Positions 1-11,509 of a DNA stretch of 64,000 bases are shown one piece after another. A program made the translations under genes and the position numbers. This DNA is from Ovis canadensis (taxonomy: Eukaryota; Chordata; Mammalia; Artiodactyla; Bovidae). The stretch's first letter is position 1, and every line of letters begins with the position of its first letter. The stretch covers positions 49,185,001 through 49,249,000 of the forward strand of contig NC_091260.1 of NCBI RefSeq assembly GCF_042477335.2, in the 5' to 3' direction. The notes beneath the pieces were generated by a model. That model searched no databases. It saw nothing but the letters and a program-made list of their open reading frames with translations, and had not been told where the DNA came from.

Positions 1-210
1 TACCCATTAATGAAGCTAATGGAAAAATACTTTCTTATAATGTATCATATTCATCAGATGAGGAAACAAAATCCCTTTCTGAGATTCCTGATACTCAACA
101 CAAGGCAGAATTACAACTTGATAAAAATGACTACATCATCAGTGTGGTGGCAAAAAATTCTGCCGGCTCATCACCACCTTCTAAAATAGCTAGTATGGAA
201 ATTCCCAATG
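1..210 (+). CDS. LIFR: LIFR exon (5' end cut by window), fibronectin-III part
   Basis: Reading from base 3 gives 69 codons, beginning PINEANGKILSYNVSYSS and ending KIASMEIPN. One base (g) is left before the donor gtgagt at 211. This is part of an extracellular fibronectin-III domain and contains the sequon NVS. The exon may begin before base 1, since no acceptor is visible. It joins in phase to the exon at 3743, where g+at gives Asp. Confidence 0.93.
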
Positions 211-3200
211 GTGAGTACTTAAGGTAAAAGTAGTATATAAGGACAGGAAACCAAGGTGAAACATTTCGACGGTGTTGCTTGCTCTCATAAAGTCAGCTTT
301 CTTCTCATACCCTCTGCTGCTGCTAATGAGTAAGGAGGAACAGGCAGATTACTGTCAAATATTCGTGGAAAGGCAGTAGCCTTCAGTATTGACTGGAAGC
401 ATCTATACTGATGGATAAAATAATTACAAAACCCAGTTACTTTAACGCATAATGTTGTAGAGTTATGGCGGTAGATACTACTCTTAGGAAGAAATATTTT
501 AACAGCTTATTCAGAACTGCTTTTACACATCTTCCCAAGACCATGACAGTTGACACACCAGCTAGGCTATTTTTAAACAGGAAGAAAGAAATACTTGTTT
601 TAAATGACAGCTTCATTGATAAGACAATTCTTTATTAATAGGAATCCTTTACTGATAAATTCTTCTTAAAGTCTAAATTTCATCTTCAGTATAAGCTTTA
701 GAAAAGAATTTTTATGTAATTTTAAAATTCTTCAGTTCCCCCTTTAAATTTGATGAGTTACAGTGACTGTCAGTTTTCATTCCAATCCCAGAGAAAGGCA
801 GTGCGAAAGAATGCTCAAACTACCGCACAATTGCAGTCATCTCACACACTAGCAAAGTAATGCTCAAACTTCTCCAAGCCAGGCTTCAATAGTATGTGAA
901 CCGTGAATTTCCAGATGTTCAAGCTGGATTTAGAAAAGGCAGAGGGACCAGAGATCAAATTGCCAACATGCCCCGAATCATCGAAAAAGCAAGAGAGTTC
1001 CAGAAAAATATCTACTTCTGCTTTATTGACTAGGCCAAAGCCTTTGACTGTGTGGATCACAACAAACTGGAGAATTCTTCAAGAGATAGGAATACCAGAC
1101 CACCTGACCTGCCTCCTGAGAAATCTATATGCAGGTCAAGAAGCAACAGTTAGAACTAGACGTGGAATAACAGACTGGTTCCAGATTGGAAAAGGAATGC
1201 ATCAAGGCTGTATATTGTCACCCTGCTTATTTAACTTATATGCAGAGTACATCGTGAGAAACGCTGGGCTGGATGAAGCACAAGCTGGAATCAAGATTGC
1301 CGGGAGAAATATCAATAACTTCAGATATGCAGATAACACCACCCTTATGACAGAAAGCAAAAAAGAACTAAAGAGCCTCTTGACGAAAGTGAAAGAGGAG
1401 AGTTTAAATGCTGGCTTAAAACTCAACATTCAGAAAACTAAGATCGTGGCATCTGGTTCCATCACTTCATGGCAGATGGAGAAACAGTGGAAACAGTGGC
1501 AGACTTTATTTTTGGGGGCTCCACAATCACTGCAGATGGTGACTGCAGCCATGAAATTAAAGATGCTTGCTCCTTGGAAGAAAAACTATGACCAACCTAG
1601 ACAGCATATTAAAAAACAAAGACATTACTTTGCCAACAAAGGTCCATCTGGTCAAGGCTGTGGTTTTTCCAGTAATCACATATGGATGTGAGAGTTGGAC
1701 TATAAAGAAAGCTGAGCACCGAAGAATTGATGCTTTTGAACTGTGGTGTTGGAGAAGACTCTTGAGAGTCCCTTGGACAGCAAGGAGATCCAACCAGTCC
1801 ATCCTAAAGGAAATCAGTCCTGAATATTCATTAGAAGGACTGATACTGAAGCTGAAACTCCAGTACTTTGGCTACCTGATGTGAAGAACTGACTCATTTG
1901 AAAAGGCCCTGATGCTGGGAACGATTGAAGGCGGGAGGAGAAGGGGACGACAGAAGATGGGATGGTTGAATGGCATCACACACTGACTCAATGGACAGGA
2001 ATTTGAGTAAACTCGGAGTTGGTGATGGACCTGGAAGCCTGGTGTGCTGCAGTCCATGGGGTCGAAGAGAGTCGGACATGACTGAGCGACTGAACTGAAC
2101 AGTGACTGTCCATTCTTCCTTGACAACTTTTTGAGTCACAAGCTCTCAGTGGCCATTCCTGCCTCCTCACCTAGTTAGCTCCTCTTCTGAGTCATTCCCT
2201 GACCCCCCTACTTGCTGTCCCGCCCTAGTATGGGGTCACCTTTCTATGATCACCCACTCCTGAAGGAAGAAAAATTGGTCCAGTTCGGGTCCTCAGTACC
2301 TTTTCAGTTCTTGTTTGAGGGCACTGGGCAGTGTCTGACTGCTTGTTACATAACTGTTTCTTTGTTCCACTCAGTTGTGGACGCATTAGGAGGAAGGAAT
2401 AGGGACACACAGTATGTTTCGAGACACGCAGCAGCAGCCAGAGCCCAGATGGCAGTGCAACGCTAGAGCGGAGAGGTCCGCAGGCAGCGCTGCAGAGGCG
2501 AAAACAGGACAGGGGAAGCCGTGTGGACCCCCGTGGCAAGACAAGCTGCCGATTTAGGTTAGGTGTTTCGTGGCTCTCAGAATAATAGGCAATACCTATT
2601 TATCTTTTATAATTCAGAAGCTATATTCCTACCTTTTCTGTGTGTCTCTCAGGAGGTAGTAATGTACAGGACTAACAGTGGTCTGGCCGTCAGCTTCCAG
2701 ACAGTTACTGCAACTCAGAACAAATCATGGTTCCTTGAGGATTCCCCAGTTGCAGGCCTTACTGCCTCAGCACAGGCTGACAGTGTGGATTTTTTAGTCA
2801 CATTGAGCCAAGAAGCTGTTGTATCCAGAGTCTTCTGTATTCCAGGCCAAATTGTTGTCTTGTATCTAGTAGTAGTTGCTTATGAATGCAAATTTTGTTC
2901 AAAAAAACCTTTCCATGGCTTTTTACTGAGCCCTTAAATATGCATCAGTTAGAGAAATTACTTCTTTCCCCTGTTTCTCTGGAAAATTTCCCTCTTGGCG
3001 ACGCTGTTCTAACCCACACTACTTACTTACTCCCAACCTTGGGCCTCCCTTATCTCTGAGGCTGAGATCCGGCAGGTGGGGAAAACAAACCTCATCATGG
3101 CCCCCAGCGCCCTCTGTCAGCCTGTGCACCTCACACATCCGTGCTGCTCTCTGCCCACGCTGGCCACCCCATCCCATCGCTGTCATCCCTGTCCTGTCTC

Positions 3201-3742
3201 CAGAATCCCTTCCGCCCACCCATGGGACAGCAGTCTCCCTTGAAGGGAAGTGAGGGGCTGGCACAACCATTCATTCACTCACTGTGTGGGGTTGTGCTCC
3301 TGCTTGCCGTGGTCTGTGCCCAGAGTGGAGCTGCAGGCACAGGCCCCCGTCTGCGCTCATGGAGCCCACATCCATAGTGGATGATGAGAGGGGAGATTCT
3401 GGCCACCCAGGCCTGCCCTTCTCCAGCCTCCCTCCCCCGCTGTGCCGTGACCTCTGCCCCCATTCATCGTGGCTCTTGAGCTTCATGTCCTGGCCCAGCT
3501 ATGTCACTACCTGATCCTTGGTTCTTTGTTATTTTTTTTTTTTTTCCAGCTGCAGAGTTGATCTGTATGACCAAGTAATTGCCATAGAGCAGCATTTCTA
3601 AACTTGGCTAAAGGTTTATCTAGTTTAGCAGCATTTTGCAGTGTATGTACAATGAAATGATGTGTATAATTCTGGCTCATTTTCATGAGGTTTACCTGAA
3701 AACATTATTTTTAACACTAGTAAAAATCCTTCTTTCTTGAAG
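211..3742 (+). other. LIFR intron with BovB insertion
   Basis: Donor gtgagt at 211 and acceptor ttgaag ending at 3742. A BovB copy occupies 772-2098. The remainder is unique-looking. A GC-richer stretch at about 3010-3500 holds overlapping short frames on both strands with no recognisable product. A T-run lies near 3530-3545. Confidence 0.85.
772..2098 (+). mobile_element. BovB (RTE) LINE, 5'-truncated, with 12-bp target-site duplication
   Basis: The sense strand carries reverse-transcriptase-like text: the frame at 903-1691 includes LPTCPESSKKQ, then GMHQGCILSPCLFNLYAEYI and FRYADNTTLM, with the YADN catalytic-box relic. A second frame at 1567-1884 carries the downstream part (VITYGCESWTIKKAEHRRID). 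Stops and frameshifts show it is dead. It ends in the typical BovB tail gactgagcgactgaactgaa. The 12-bp repeat acagtgactgtc at 760-771 and 2099-2110 flanks the copy exactly, so the insertion limits are well defined. Confidence 0.93.
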
Positions 3743-3922
3743 ATGATCTCAAAATAGAGCAGGCTCTTGGAATGGGAAATAGGATCCTCCTCACTTGGAA
3801 TTATGACCCCAACATGACCTGCGACTATGTAATTAAGTGGTGTAACTCATCTCAGTCTGGACCCTGCCTCATGGACTGGAAAAAAATCCCTTCAAACAGC
3901 ACTGAAACTGTAATAGAATCTG
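3743..3922 (+). CDS. LIFR: LIFR exon, membrane-proximal fibronectin-III domain
   Basis: 180 nt. The exon starts with 'at' completing Asp, then DLKIEQALGMGNRILLTWNY and onward to NSTETVIES, and leaves one base before donor gtaggt. It contains sequons NMT, NSS and NST. Residues CDYVIKWC and MDWKKIPSNSTET match LIFR. Acceptor AG is at 3741-3742. Confidence 0.95.
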
Positions 3923-5848
3923 GTAGGTGTCTCTCGGAGTTCTTTAAAGATATTTTTTAAATTTACTTTTTATCGAGGTGACATTGGTTTAGAATAACAT
4001 CATGCAAGTTTCATGTGTACACCATTATGTTTCTATTTCTGTATACACTACAGCGGCTAACCACCAAAAAAAAAATTTTTTTTTTTTAAGAGCAGCACGC
4101 GGAGTTACTGGTTGCAGTGCAGTGACTGTTCCCCCTCACCACTGGGCTGGTTATGGGTTGGTTTAACTGTTTTGGAAAGCAGTTTGTGGCAGTATGTGTG
4201 TGAAACAATTCATACACTCTGATCTCGTTGTTACTTGTCTAGGAATGTATTCTAAGGAAAAAAAATCCAAGAGCAGCACAGATGTACATCTAAGAATGTT
4301 CAGCACAGCATTGTTTATAATTATAATGACCTCATTTGCCACCTTTTTGCCCTTGTTTGCCCACAAGCCGGGTTACTGAGCACAAAGGACTTGCACCCAT
4401 TAGCACTTCCCCGATGCAGGTCAGGGGTGCAGTGAGGGCCGGGGGGCAGCTCAGGAGCTGCAAGCCTAAGATGATGCAGCCAAGACGGGTGTGCAGTTGC
4501 CTCAGGCCGAGCCAGCCTTGGCCTTGGGAGCTCTAGCGTCTCTGCACCATCACTGTTCCTTCTGAGCCCCTGGCACGAGCGAGTGTGTCTCTGCCTGTGG
4601 GAACTGTGGAACCTCTTGGTAGTGAAGCTTCTGACATCGCCACCACCACCACCCCCCACCCCCACCAGCCCCATTCTCCCTCACGTGTGAGTGAAGTGCA
4701 GGAGAGCGAGCAGCTGCTGAGCCTTCTCTGCCAGGAATCACGTTCTGCTCGTTTACTTGTTTCACTGTCAGATGGTCAGGGTGAGCCCCATGCATTGGAT
4801 TCCTACAGGGAGCTTCAGATTTTTTTTTCCATCTCTACTTGGAATACAGCCAGATTCTTTCATGTGCATAATTGGCCAAGGCCTCGATGGTTGGCTTTCT
4901 TTTTCCTTGACGAGTGCGTCGTCCCTTACCAGTGAAGTACAGCCCAACCTTACACAGCCATAGTGTGCTCTGTATAAATTATGACCCCTCTTCCCTCCTT
5001 TCTCACTTTGGCCTTGAGAATGATCAGAATGGACTGGGGCAGGGTGGAATGATGCGGGAAGGTGAGAAATGTCTCTTTAGCTGGAATATCTGGGATATAA
5101 GATGAAGTTGAAACCTGTAGGGTGAGAAGGAGGACCTTCGATGCAGAGGCCCCGCATAGCATCTTATTGTTAGCTGCTCACATCTGTCCTGCCAGCTGCT
5201 CCAGGCCAGGAGTCCTGTTAGGTCCACCCTGCTTTGCATTGTATTGAGGAGACAGTTGAAAGTGATTAACTTGGATCGAAGTTAAAATGCTTTTCTTGTA
5301 TGTCTTGTGGAATTAATAGCACTAAATGCTGATGCCGTGAAGAGGAATAGACTCTTAAGTCCCATTTCCTTTAACCCCTAGGTGTCCTGTACAGTGGAAA
5401 TTTTAGTATCTGCTTCTTGGAACAAGGGAAGAGCAATGGGTTCTTTCCAACCCACAAATAACCCTAGTTAGGGAAGAGCTTTTCAGAGGTGTGATACAGA
5501 CCTGGGGCTGTTTCAAAAACTGACCCAGGACCAAATCTAGGAAGAAGTTGTCATTGCTTAATTTGAAGGAACAAAATGAAAACCTTGATTACCATTTTTT
5601 CCCCCTTCAAGATGATGTCATGTTATAATACTAAATTTTTCATTGCAACAGATGTGAATTTAATTTTTGTCAAGTCACTTTTCACTCTGAATGTTTACTA
5701 GTTTTGGAAACGCAAATTATTTTCTGTAACCTTTGTAAAATTAGCTTTGGAAATTTCAAAGTGAGTTATTTTCAGTTGGATATTTCTAAAATAGATATTC
5801 ATAGCCATATGTACTTAGGAAAGTTTACTGATTGTGTTCATCCTGTAG
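3923..5848 (+). other. LIFR intron with old L1 fragments
   Basis: About 3958-4065 resembles an antisense L1 3' end (gaggtgacattggttt, tgtatacactaca). About 4170-4335 resembles a sense L1M segment (aggaatgtattctaaggaa, agcacagcattgtttataat). A (CCA)n-like purine/pyrimidine stretch lies at about 4638-4672. The rest is unremarkable, and no additional exon is seen. Confidence 0.6.
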
Positions 5849-5950
5849 ATCAGTTTCGACCAGGTGTAAGATATAATTTTTCGGTGTATGGGTGCAGAAA
5901 TCAAGGATATCAATTATTACATTCTATAATTGGATATGTAGAAGAATTGG
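5849..5950 (+). CDS. LIFR: LIFR exon, last fibronectin-III domain
   Basis: 102 nt. The acceptor is tcctgtag at 5841-5848 and the donor gtaagt at 5951. It encodes DQFRPGVRYNFSVYGC, then RNQGYQLLHSIIGYVEEL, with a phase-1 end. A sequon NFS is present; human LIFR, from memory, has NFF here. Confidence 0.95.
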
Positions 5951-6543
5951 GTAAGTTAAATGGGTAAGTTTTCTTAAGAGTTGAAGATAACATGAGAAAT
6001 TTTAAGTAGACATCAATTTTAAGATTGAATTCTACAAATAGATTGAATTGAGATGTGTATTAGTTCAAGGAAGAAAAATAAGTTAGATGATAACTGTAAA
6101 ATTATTGATGATTACGTATTCTTACTTCATTTGTTTAATGTTTATATTTGACAGTTTTACTCTTGTCATAGAGAAAACTAAGTCTTACTTTGGATGTCAA
6201 AAAGATTTACTATGTACTTTTACAAATTTTAAAAACTGTTTATTTAAGACTATCATTAAAAAGGGGAAATAGAAATAGTCTATTGGAGTAGCCACTTAAA
6301 GATTTTGCATAGGTTTTGCAAACCCCCCCAGATATGTTTTATACGTGAAAGTTGTAAGTTCTACCCTTGTATCTTCATAGTAAAAGTGCTGTGATAATAT
6401 ATGTGAAAGTTTATGATTAAATAAAGAATAAAGTTCTAATTCCAGATTCAGCTATTTTTGAGGCTAGAAATCTCATTAAATCTTAATGTCTTGCTCTGTA
6501 TTAGTAAACTCTCCTCTAAGTGTGGGCTTCTTTTCTTTTACAG

Positions 6544-6711
6544 CTCCAGCTATTGCTCCAAATTTTACTGTTGAGGATACATCTGCAGATTCTATATTAG
6601 TGAAATGGGAAGAAATTCCTGTGGAAGAGCTTAGAGGATTTTTAAGAGGATATTTATTTTACTTTGAAAAAGGAGAGAGAGACACATCTAAGATAATGGG
6701 TTTGGAATCAG
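6544..6711 (+). CDS. LIFR: LIFR exon, last fibronectin-III domain
   Basis: 168 nt between ttttacag (to 6543) and gtgagt (6712). It encodes APAIAPNFTVEDTSADSI, LVKWEEIPVEELRGFLRGYL and FYFEKGERDTSKIMGLES. Phase 1 to phase 1. It contains sequon NFT. The frame continues from the previous exon as EEL-A. Confidence 0.95.
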
Positions 6712-7663
6712 GTGAGTAAATTACTAGAATAAGTATATACTGTTTCTTAGAAGTTCTATATTAATTACAAAAAATGGAGAGAAAGAAGAAAGAAAAGGTA
6801 AAAGAAAATGCTACTGAATAGTTCAAACTGGTCTCCAAAACTGAACAATAAGGAAGTGAAAATGAAGTCATTTGATGAATATGAGATTTTTCAAGATTTT
6901 AGTATGTAATAAATGGCATGTGGTCTTTAAGAAATCATTTAAATCATTTATTCTGAGGCCTTTGATTATGATCCTCACAGGACAGAGAAGATCTCTTACT
7001 AATCTCACATGATGCATAACAAAGCATCTTATGAAGGTTACCTTAAGAAAAAAAAAAGTCTTCCTGCATTTATGCCGATGGAAGTGAAAACTCAGGAACC
7101 TTAAAAATGGCTTCAGAGCCTCCTTTTATTTGACAAAGAGCTATCCTCACAGTTAGGCAAGGCCTTAATGAGTTGGGAAACTTAATTGGCTTGATAGAGC
7201 ATGTGTGTGTCCCTTAAATCTTAAAAACTTAAGAGTCAGTCTTGACAATTGGTAAGTGTATGCACAGAGACCTTTGAGAATCCTCAAATTTACAAATACA
7301 GAAATGTTTATGCAGACTTTTGGCTTTAAACCCTCAATGACATTTCTGTTCAAAGTCAGAAGCTTCTTATTTATGACTGAATAACACAAGCGTGTATCAT
7401 CTCTTCAGTTTGAGCGCTTTTGTTTTCCTTAATGACCTTTTCTTGGAAAGAAACCGTTTTAATTATTTAATGACTGTCTGACAAGTGGATAACAAACAGT
7501 GCCGCAGGGACATGCTGCCCACCTGGGCATTAGTTTAGTCACCTCTGGAAAACAGCTGCATAAACGCGTGCCTGCCCCAAATCACGGAGTTCTGCATTTC
7601 CTAAACCTTCAGAGTTGAGGCAAACCCCAACTATCAGATTCTGCAAATATCCAGAAAAAAAAA

Positions 7664-7860
7664 GTGCTCAGTCATGTCCAACTCTTGGCAACCCCATGGA
7701 CTGTTACCCACCAGACTCCTCTGTCCATGGGATTGTCCAGGCAAGAATACTGGAATGGGTTGCCATTCCCTTCTCCAGGGGATCTCCCCAACCCAGGGAT
7801 TGGACCCGGGTCTCCTGCACTGCAGGTGATTCTTTACCATCTGAGCCGCCAGGGAAGCCC
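7664..7860 (-). mobile_element. Bov-tA SINE
   Basis: Reverse complement of the ruminant tRNA-derived SINE. The head gggcttccctggcggctcag is at the right end and the BovB-like tail is at the left. The core matches (caggcaagaatactggaatg). Confidence 0.9.
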
Positions 7861-8639
7861 AGACATGACACCAGAGCCTGGTGTAATTTCCCTCAGGAGC
7901 TCAGAAATTTTGCACTTGAATCAGTTAAAATTATAGCACGTAGACTTCTGGTTTGAGTGGGTTGGTCCCTAAAATTAGAGTAAAACAGAGGAAAAAAACA
8001 AAAAGCAAAAAACCCATAAAGCCAATAAAGACAAAGAACCGGAGAGGCAAAAAAGAGGACATGGAAACATTAGACCGTGGAAGTGGGCTGAGTGAACTGG
8101 AGGAGTGGACGGTGGGACAGTCTAGGTGGACAGTCGGGCAAGCGTCACTTAGGAGTGGTCTGGTTTATCCTGACGGGCTAGCAGTGGATGCCAGTGGTTA
8201 GGAGGAATCTGGGCTGAACAGCAGGAGTTGACTGAAGGCGTGTAAACATCAGTTAAAACGCCCGAGTCCTACAGCATGTCATGTGAGTGCCCTCTCCCCT
8301 GAATGAGGACAGATTTATTCCGAACCAGAGAGCCTCCAGGCAGGGGAGACCACAGCGGACAGTGTAACCTTCCTTCTTCCTCCTTTCCACACGGTTAATA
8401 GATCTTCAGCTAGGCATGTTTCCTGGACAAGAGGTGAGAGGATTAAATGGTTCCTGAGAAAAGACATAAAACATGCTGAGATTCAGGGGATTACCCCAGT
8501 GAAAAGCCAGGAACCCAGCTGGTCATTTCCTGTCAGTAACAGACATGAAGCCCACCCACCTCTAAAACCCCACATGTGCACACCAGGCTTCCAGTGAGCC
8601 TTTTAGTGGCTCACTTTTAAACATGAGGAGTAGCCAGGG

Positions 8640-9830
8640 ATAACCAGATGATTGAGAAAGCTTCTAACCTGCAAGACAGACAGCAGGAGAAATCAGAGGA
8701 AACAAATGTTACATGGGAAGGCAGAGAAATTTAAAAAAAAAACAACTATTCTTGGATAGTTGAGGTACAACTATTTATTGAAAAGACATGATGTTCTAAA
8801 AAGGAACAAACAGAAGATGGTTATGAATTCCTCCAAATTAAAACTGTGATTGAGGACATTTTTAAGGAGTTAAATAGAAGTAGAAATATTAAAATGGGGG
8901 AATTCTTCTGAAAGTGAGACACAGGCAAAAGAGACTTGGAGGTAAAAGAAAGTTGCAGCTTGAGTCAAAGACCTTCCCTGTCCTCCTTTATAAGAGTTCT
9001 GTAAGAGAGAAGAGTGGAATGGAGGGAAGGAAATTATCAAAGAAATAGCACAAGAAAATTTCCCAAAACCAAAAGACCTCAGTGTATGCAGTGAAAGGTG
9101 CCATTAAATACACCAGTAAAATGGAGAAATAGATCTATGCTGAATATGTCATGGTGAATTTTCAGAGCACCTAATATATAAAGAAAAAGTCCTAGAAACA
9201 AAGAAAAGCAGTTATGGTGCCCGGATCAGGAATAAGAATGGCAGTTCTCAACAACATACCGGATACTAGAAGATATTACGGCTAAAATACTGAGTAAAAA
9301 ATTGTTTCAGCCTAAAATAACACTGCAGTCAAGCCAGTTTATCTACAGATACAGTAGTATCTGTACTACTTCTGTGAGAATAGAAGAAGACATTTTTAGA
9401 CAGGCGAGGTTACTGTCTTCCCCCAGCTATCCCTTCTCCAACATCTACTAGAAAAGTGGGCCTCCACACGAGGAAATAAGTGGGGCGGGGAGTCCCGGGA
9501 CAAGGGCCCCTGGAAGGCTTTCAGTCCAGAGAAGACGCCCTGGGAAGCAACCTGATGAAGAGCGGACAGGGGCTGGGAGAGGCCACAGCGCTGGGACTTA
9601 GTTGTGTTGGATCACATGGAAAATTGTGTTGAATATTCATTGAAGGATGTGGGGAGAATTAGTAACTGGTACATCAAACAAATAAGGAAGAAAGGCAATT
9701 AAAACAACAGAAAAGAAAGGAAACATGATCATCTCAAGCAGTTTGTCTTAGCAGTACTTCATGTTTATATAATCATGATAATATAAACACTGAATTTACC
9801 AAATTTTTTTATGTTTTTCTGCCAGTGATG
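8640..9830 (+). mobile_element. HAL1-like / ancient L1 ORF1 fragment
   Basis: Diverged text resembling HAL1 or L1 ORF1 runs in sense orientation: aaaatttcccaaaacc near 9055, tggtgaattttcagagcacc near 9153, gaagacatttttagacaggc near 9387, and a tail near 9750 with cttcatgtttatataatcatga. No open frame remains. The family assignment is from memory of the consensus and the limits are approximate. Confidence 0.55.
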
Positions 9831-9910
9831 TGGGGTTGAGGGGAGAAGGGCTAGTGGTTGTGTGTTAGAGCTAACATCTAAAATTTAAAAGTCAAGCACT
9901 ACCAATTTAG

Positions 9911-10131
9911 GTTTCCCTGGTGGCTCAGTCAGTAAAGAAGATGCTCCTGCAGTGCAGGAGACTGCCTTGCAGTACAGTAGACCCAGGTTCAATGCCTGGG
10001 TCAGAAAGATTCCCTGGAGAAGGAAATGGCAACCCACTCCAGTGTTCTTGCCTGGGAAATCCCATAGACAGAGGAGTTTCATGGGCTGTAGTCCACGGGA
10101 TTGCAAGAGTCAGACATGACATAGTGACTAA
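9911..10131 (+). mobile_element. Bov-tA SINE
   Basis: Sense copy starting gtttccctggtggctcag and ending cagacatgacatagtgacta. A short internal segment around the tRNA B box (gcaggagactgccttgcagt) is rearranged compared with other copies in the window. Confidence 0.9.
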
Positions 10132-10559
10132 ACCAGCACCAGTCTAAGTTTATTTCAGAAATGGAAGTGAATACCCACAGAAACTGATAACTTGATTTTG
10201 AAGTGATTGGTTGGGGGGAGGGAGATGCAGGCAGGCAACTGCTGCTTTTTATTAGCCATATGCTATTGAACTGCACTATTTTGGTTAAAATTTAAAAAAA
10301 CAATAGTTTAAACAATTCTTCTCATTTCCTTTTAAAACAGTTCCAAGGCGTCCTCACTGGTGTCTTACTTGAGACCTCGGTTTCCTGAGTCATTTGGAGT
10401 GATCTCCATTGATTCGTGCTCCCGCTCCCTTGAGTTTCTCACTTCACTCACAGACAGATGGTCAGCTCAAGTGAAAGTGTCCCTGCCCCCATGGGTTTGG
10501 GTTGCAGTGGCTTTTCATGCTCTTAGTAACAGAAAGAAAAGAGACTTTTATTGGTTGCC

Positions 10560-10770
10560 TGCTGTATGCCAGGCATTATTCTAGAGAATGTGCATGGAAA
10601 TTTCTGAGAGCTTCAAAACAGCTCTGAGAGCTAAGTCATGATATGGGATTTCACAGTTAGAGAAACTCAGGTTCAGAGTGGTTCAAATAATAAATCCAGA
10701 TAACCCAGCTGCTAACTGGTAGAGGTGGAATTGAACATGGTGCTGACTGGCAGTACAAGCCGTGACCCTG
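10560..10770 (-). repeat. MIR SINE fragment
   Basis: Contains the antisense MIR pattern: tgccaggcattattctagag, then gagaaactcaggttcagag, then the end segment with aacccagctgctaact. It is an old, diverged copy with approximate limits. Confidence 0.6.
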
Positions 10771-10864
10771 GAGGCGACTAGCATTTAGACTCACTTAAAA
10801 ATGATATGTGACAAGTTTGGGTAACCAGGTGTTTAAAAATAGTATAGAGATCAGTAATAATCTT

Positions 10865-11320
10865 TTTTTTAATTTTTATTTTTACTTTATTTTGCTTTAC
10901 AATACTTTATTGGTTTTGCCATACCTTAACATGAATCAGCCATGGGTGTACATGAGTTCCCAATCCTGAACCCCCTGAAAGCTGTGGTACATATACACAA
11001 TGGAGTATTACTCAGCCATTAAAAAGAATACATTTGAATCAGTTCTAATGAGGTGGATGAAACTGGAGCCTATTATACAGAGTGAAGTAAGCCAGAAAGA
11101 AAAACACCAATACAGTATACTAACACATATATATAGAATTTAGAAAGATGGGAATGATAACCCTGTATGCGAGACAGCAAAAGAGACACAGATGTATAGA
11201 ACGGACTTTTGGACTCTGTGGGAGAGGGAGAGGGTGGAATGATTTGAGAGAATGGCATTGAAACATGTATACTATCATGTAAGAAACAAATCGCCAGTCT
11301 ATGTTCGATACAGGATACAA
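10865..11320 (-). mobile_element. L1 3' end with 5' inversion (twin-primed), 10-bp TSD
   Basis: The left part (10865 to about 10975) is the reverse complement of the bovine L1 3' end: poly(T), then a stretch with acatgagttcccaatcctga. The right part (about 10976-11320) is the sense strand of the sequence normally just upstream (acacaatggagtattactca through agagacacagatgtatagaa). The two parts are therefore head to head, as produced by twin priming. The direct repeat taataatctt at 10855-10864 and 11321-11330 flanks the whole insertion. Confidence 0.88.
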
Positions 11321-11347
11321 TAATAATCTTCTTCACTTGCAAAACAG

Positions 11348-11509
11348 GTCGTTTTGACACAAAGGTTAAGAATATTACTGACATATCCCAGAAGACACTG
11401 AGGATTGCTGATCTTCAAGGTAAAACAAGTTACCACCTGGTCTTGCGAGCCTACACAGGTGGAGGAATGGGCCCAGAGAGGAGCATGTTTGTGGTGACAA
11501 AGGAGAACT
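11348..11509 (+). CDS. LIFR: LIFR exon, end of fibronectin-III region
   Basis: 162 nt. It begins after cttgcaaaacag and encodes GRFDTKVKNITDISQKTLRI, ADLQGKTSYHLVLRAYTGGG and MGPERSMFVVTKEN. It leaves one base (t) before donor gtgagt. Sequon NIT is present. The acceptor pyrimidine tract is weak (cttcttcacttgc), and an L1 insertion ends 27 nt upstream. Confidence 0.95.

Larger units (their letters stand above)
6712..11347 (+). other. LIFR intron rich in retrotransposons
   Basis: Holds, in order, an antisense Bov-tA (7664-7860), a HAL1-like LINE (about 8640-9830), a sense Bov-tA (9911-10131), an antisense MIR (about 10560-10770) and a 5'-inverted L1 (10865-11320), the last only 27 nt from the next exon. 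No extra exon was recognised. Confidence 0.75.

Noticed and set aside
903..1884. Apparent reverse-transcriptase gene in the LIFR intron
   Set aside because: It is a frameshifted, 5'-truncated BovB LINE copy with target-site duplication, not a host gene.
3772..3960. Short open frames starting at internal ATG codons of LIFR exons (also 6486-6719, 11443-11646 and 14654-15253)
   Set aside because: They are exon sequence read through into introns. The true coding limits are set by splice sites and phase.
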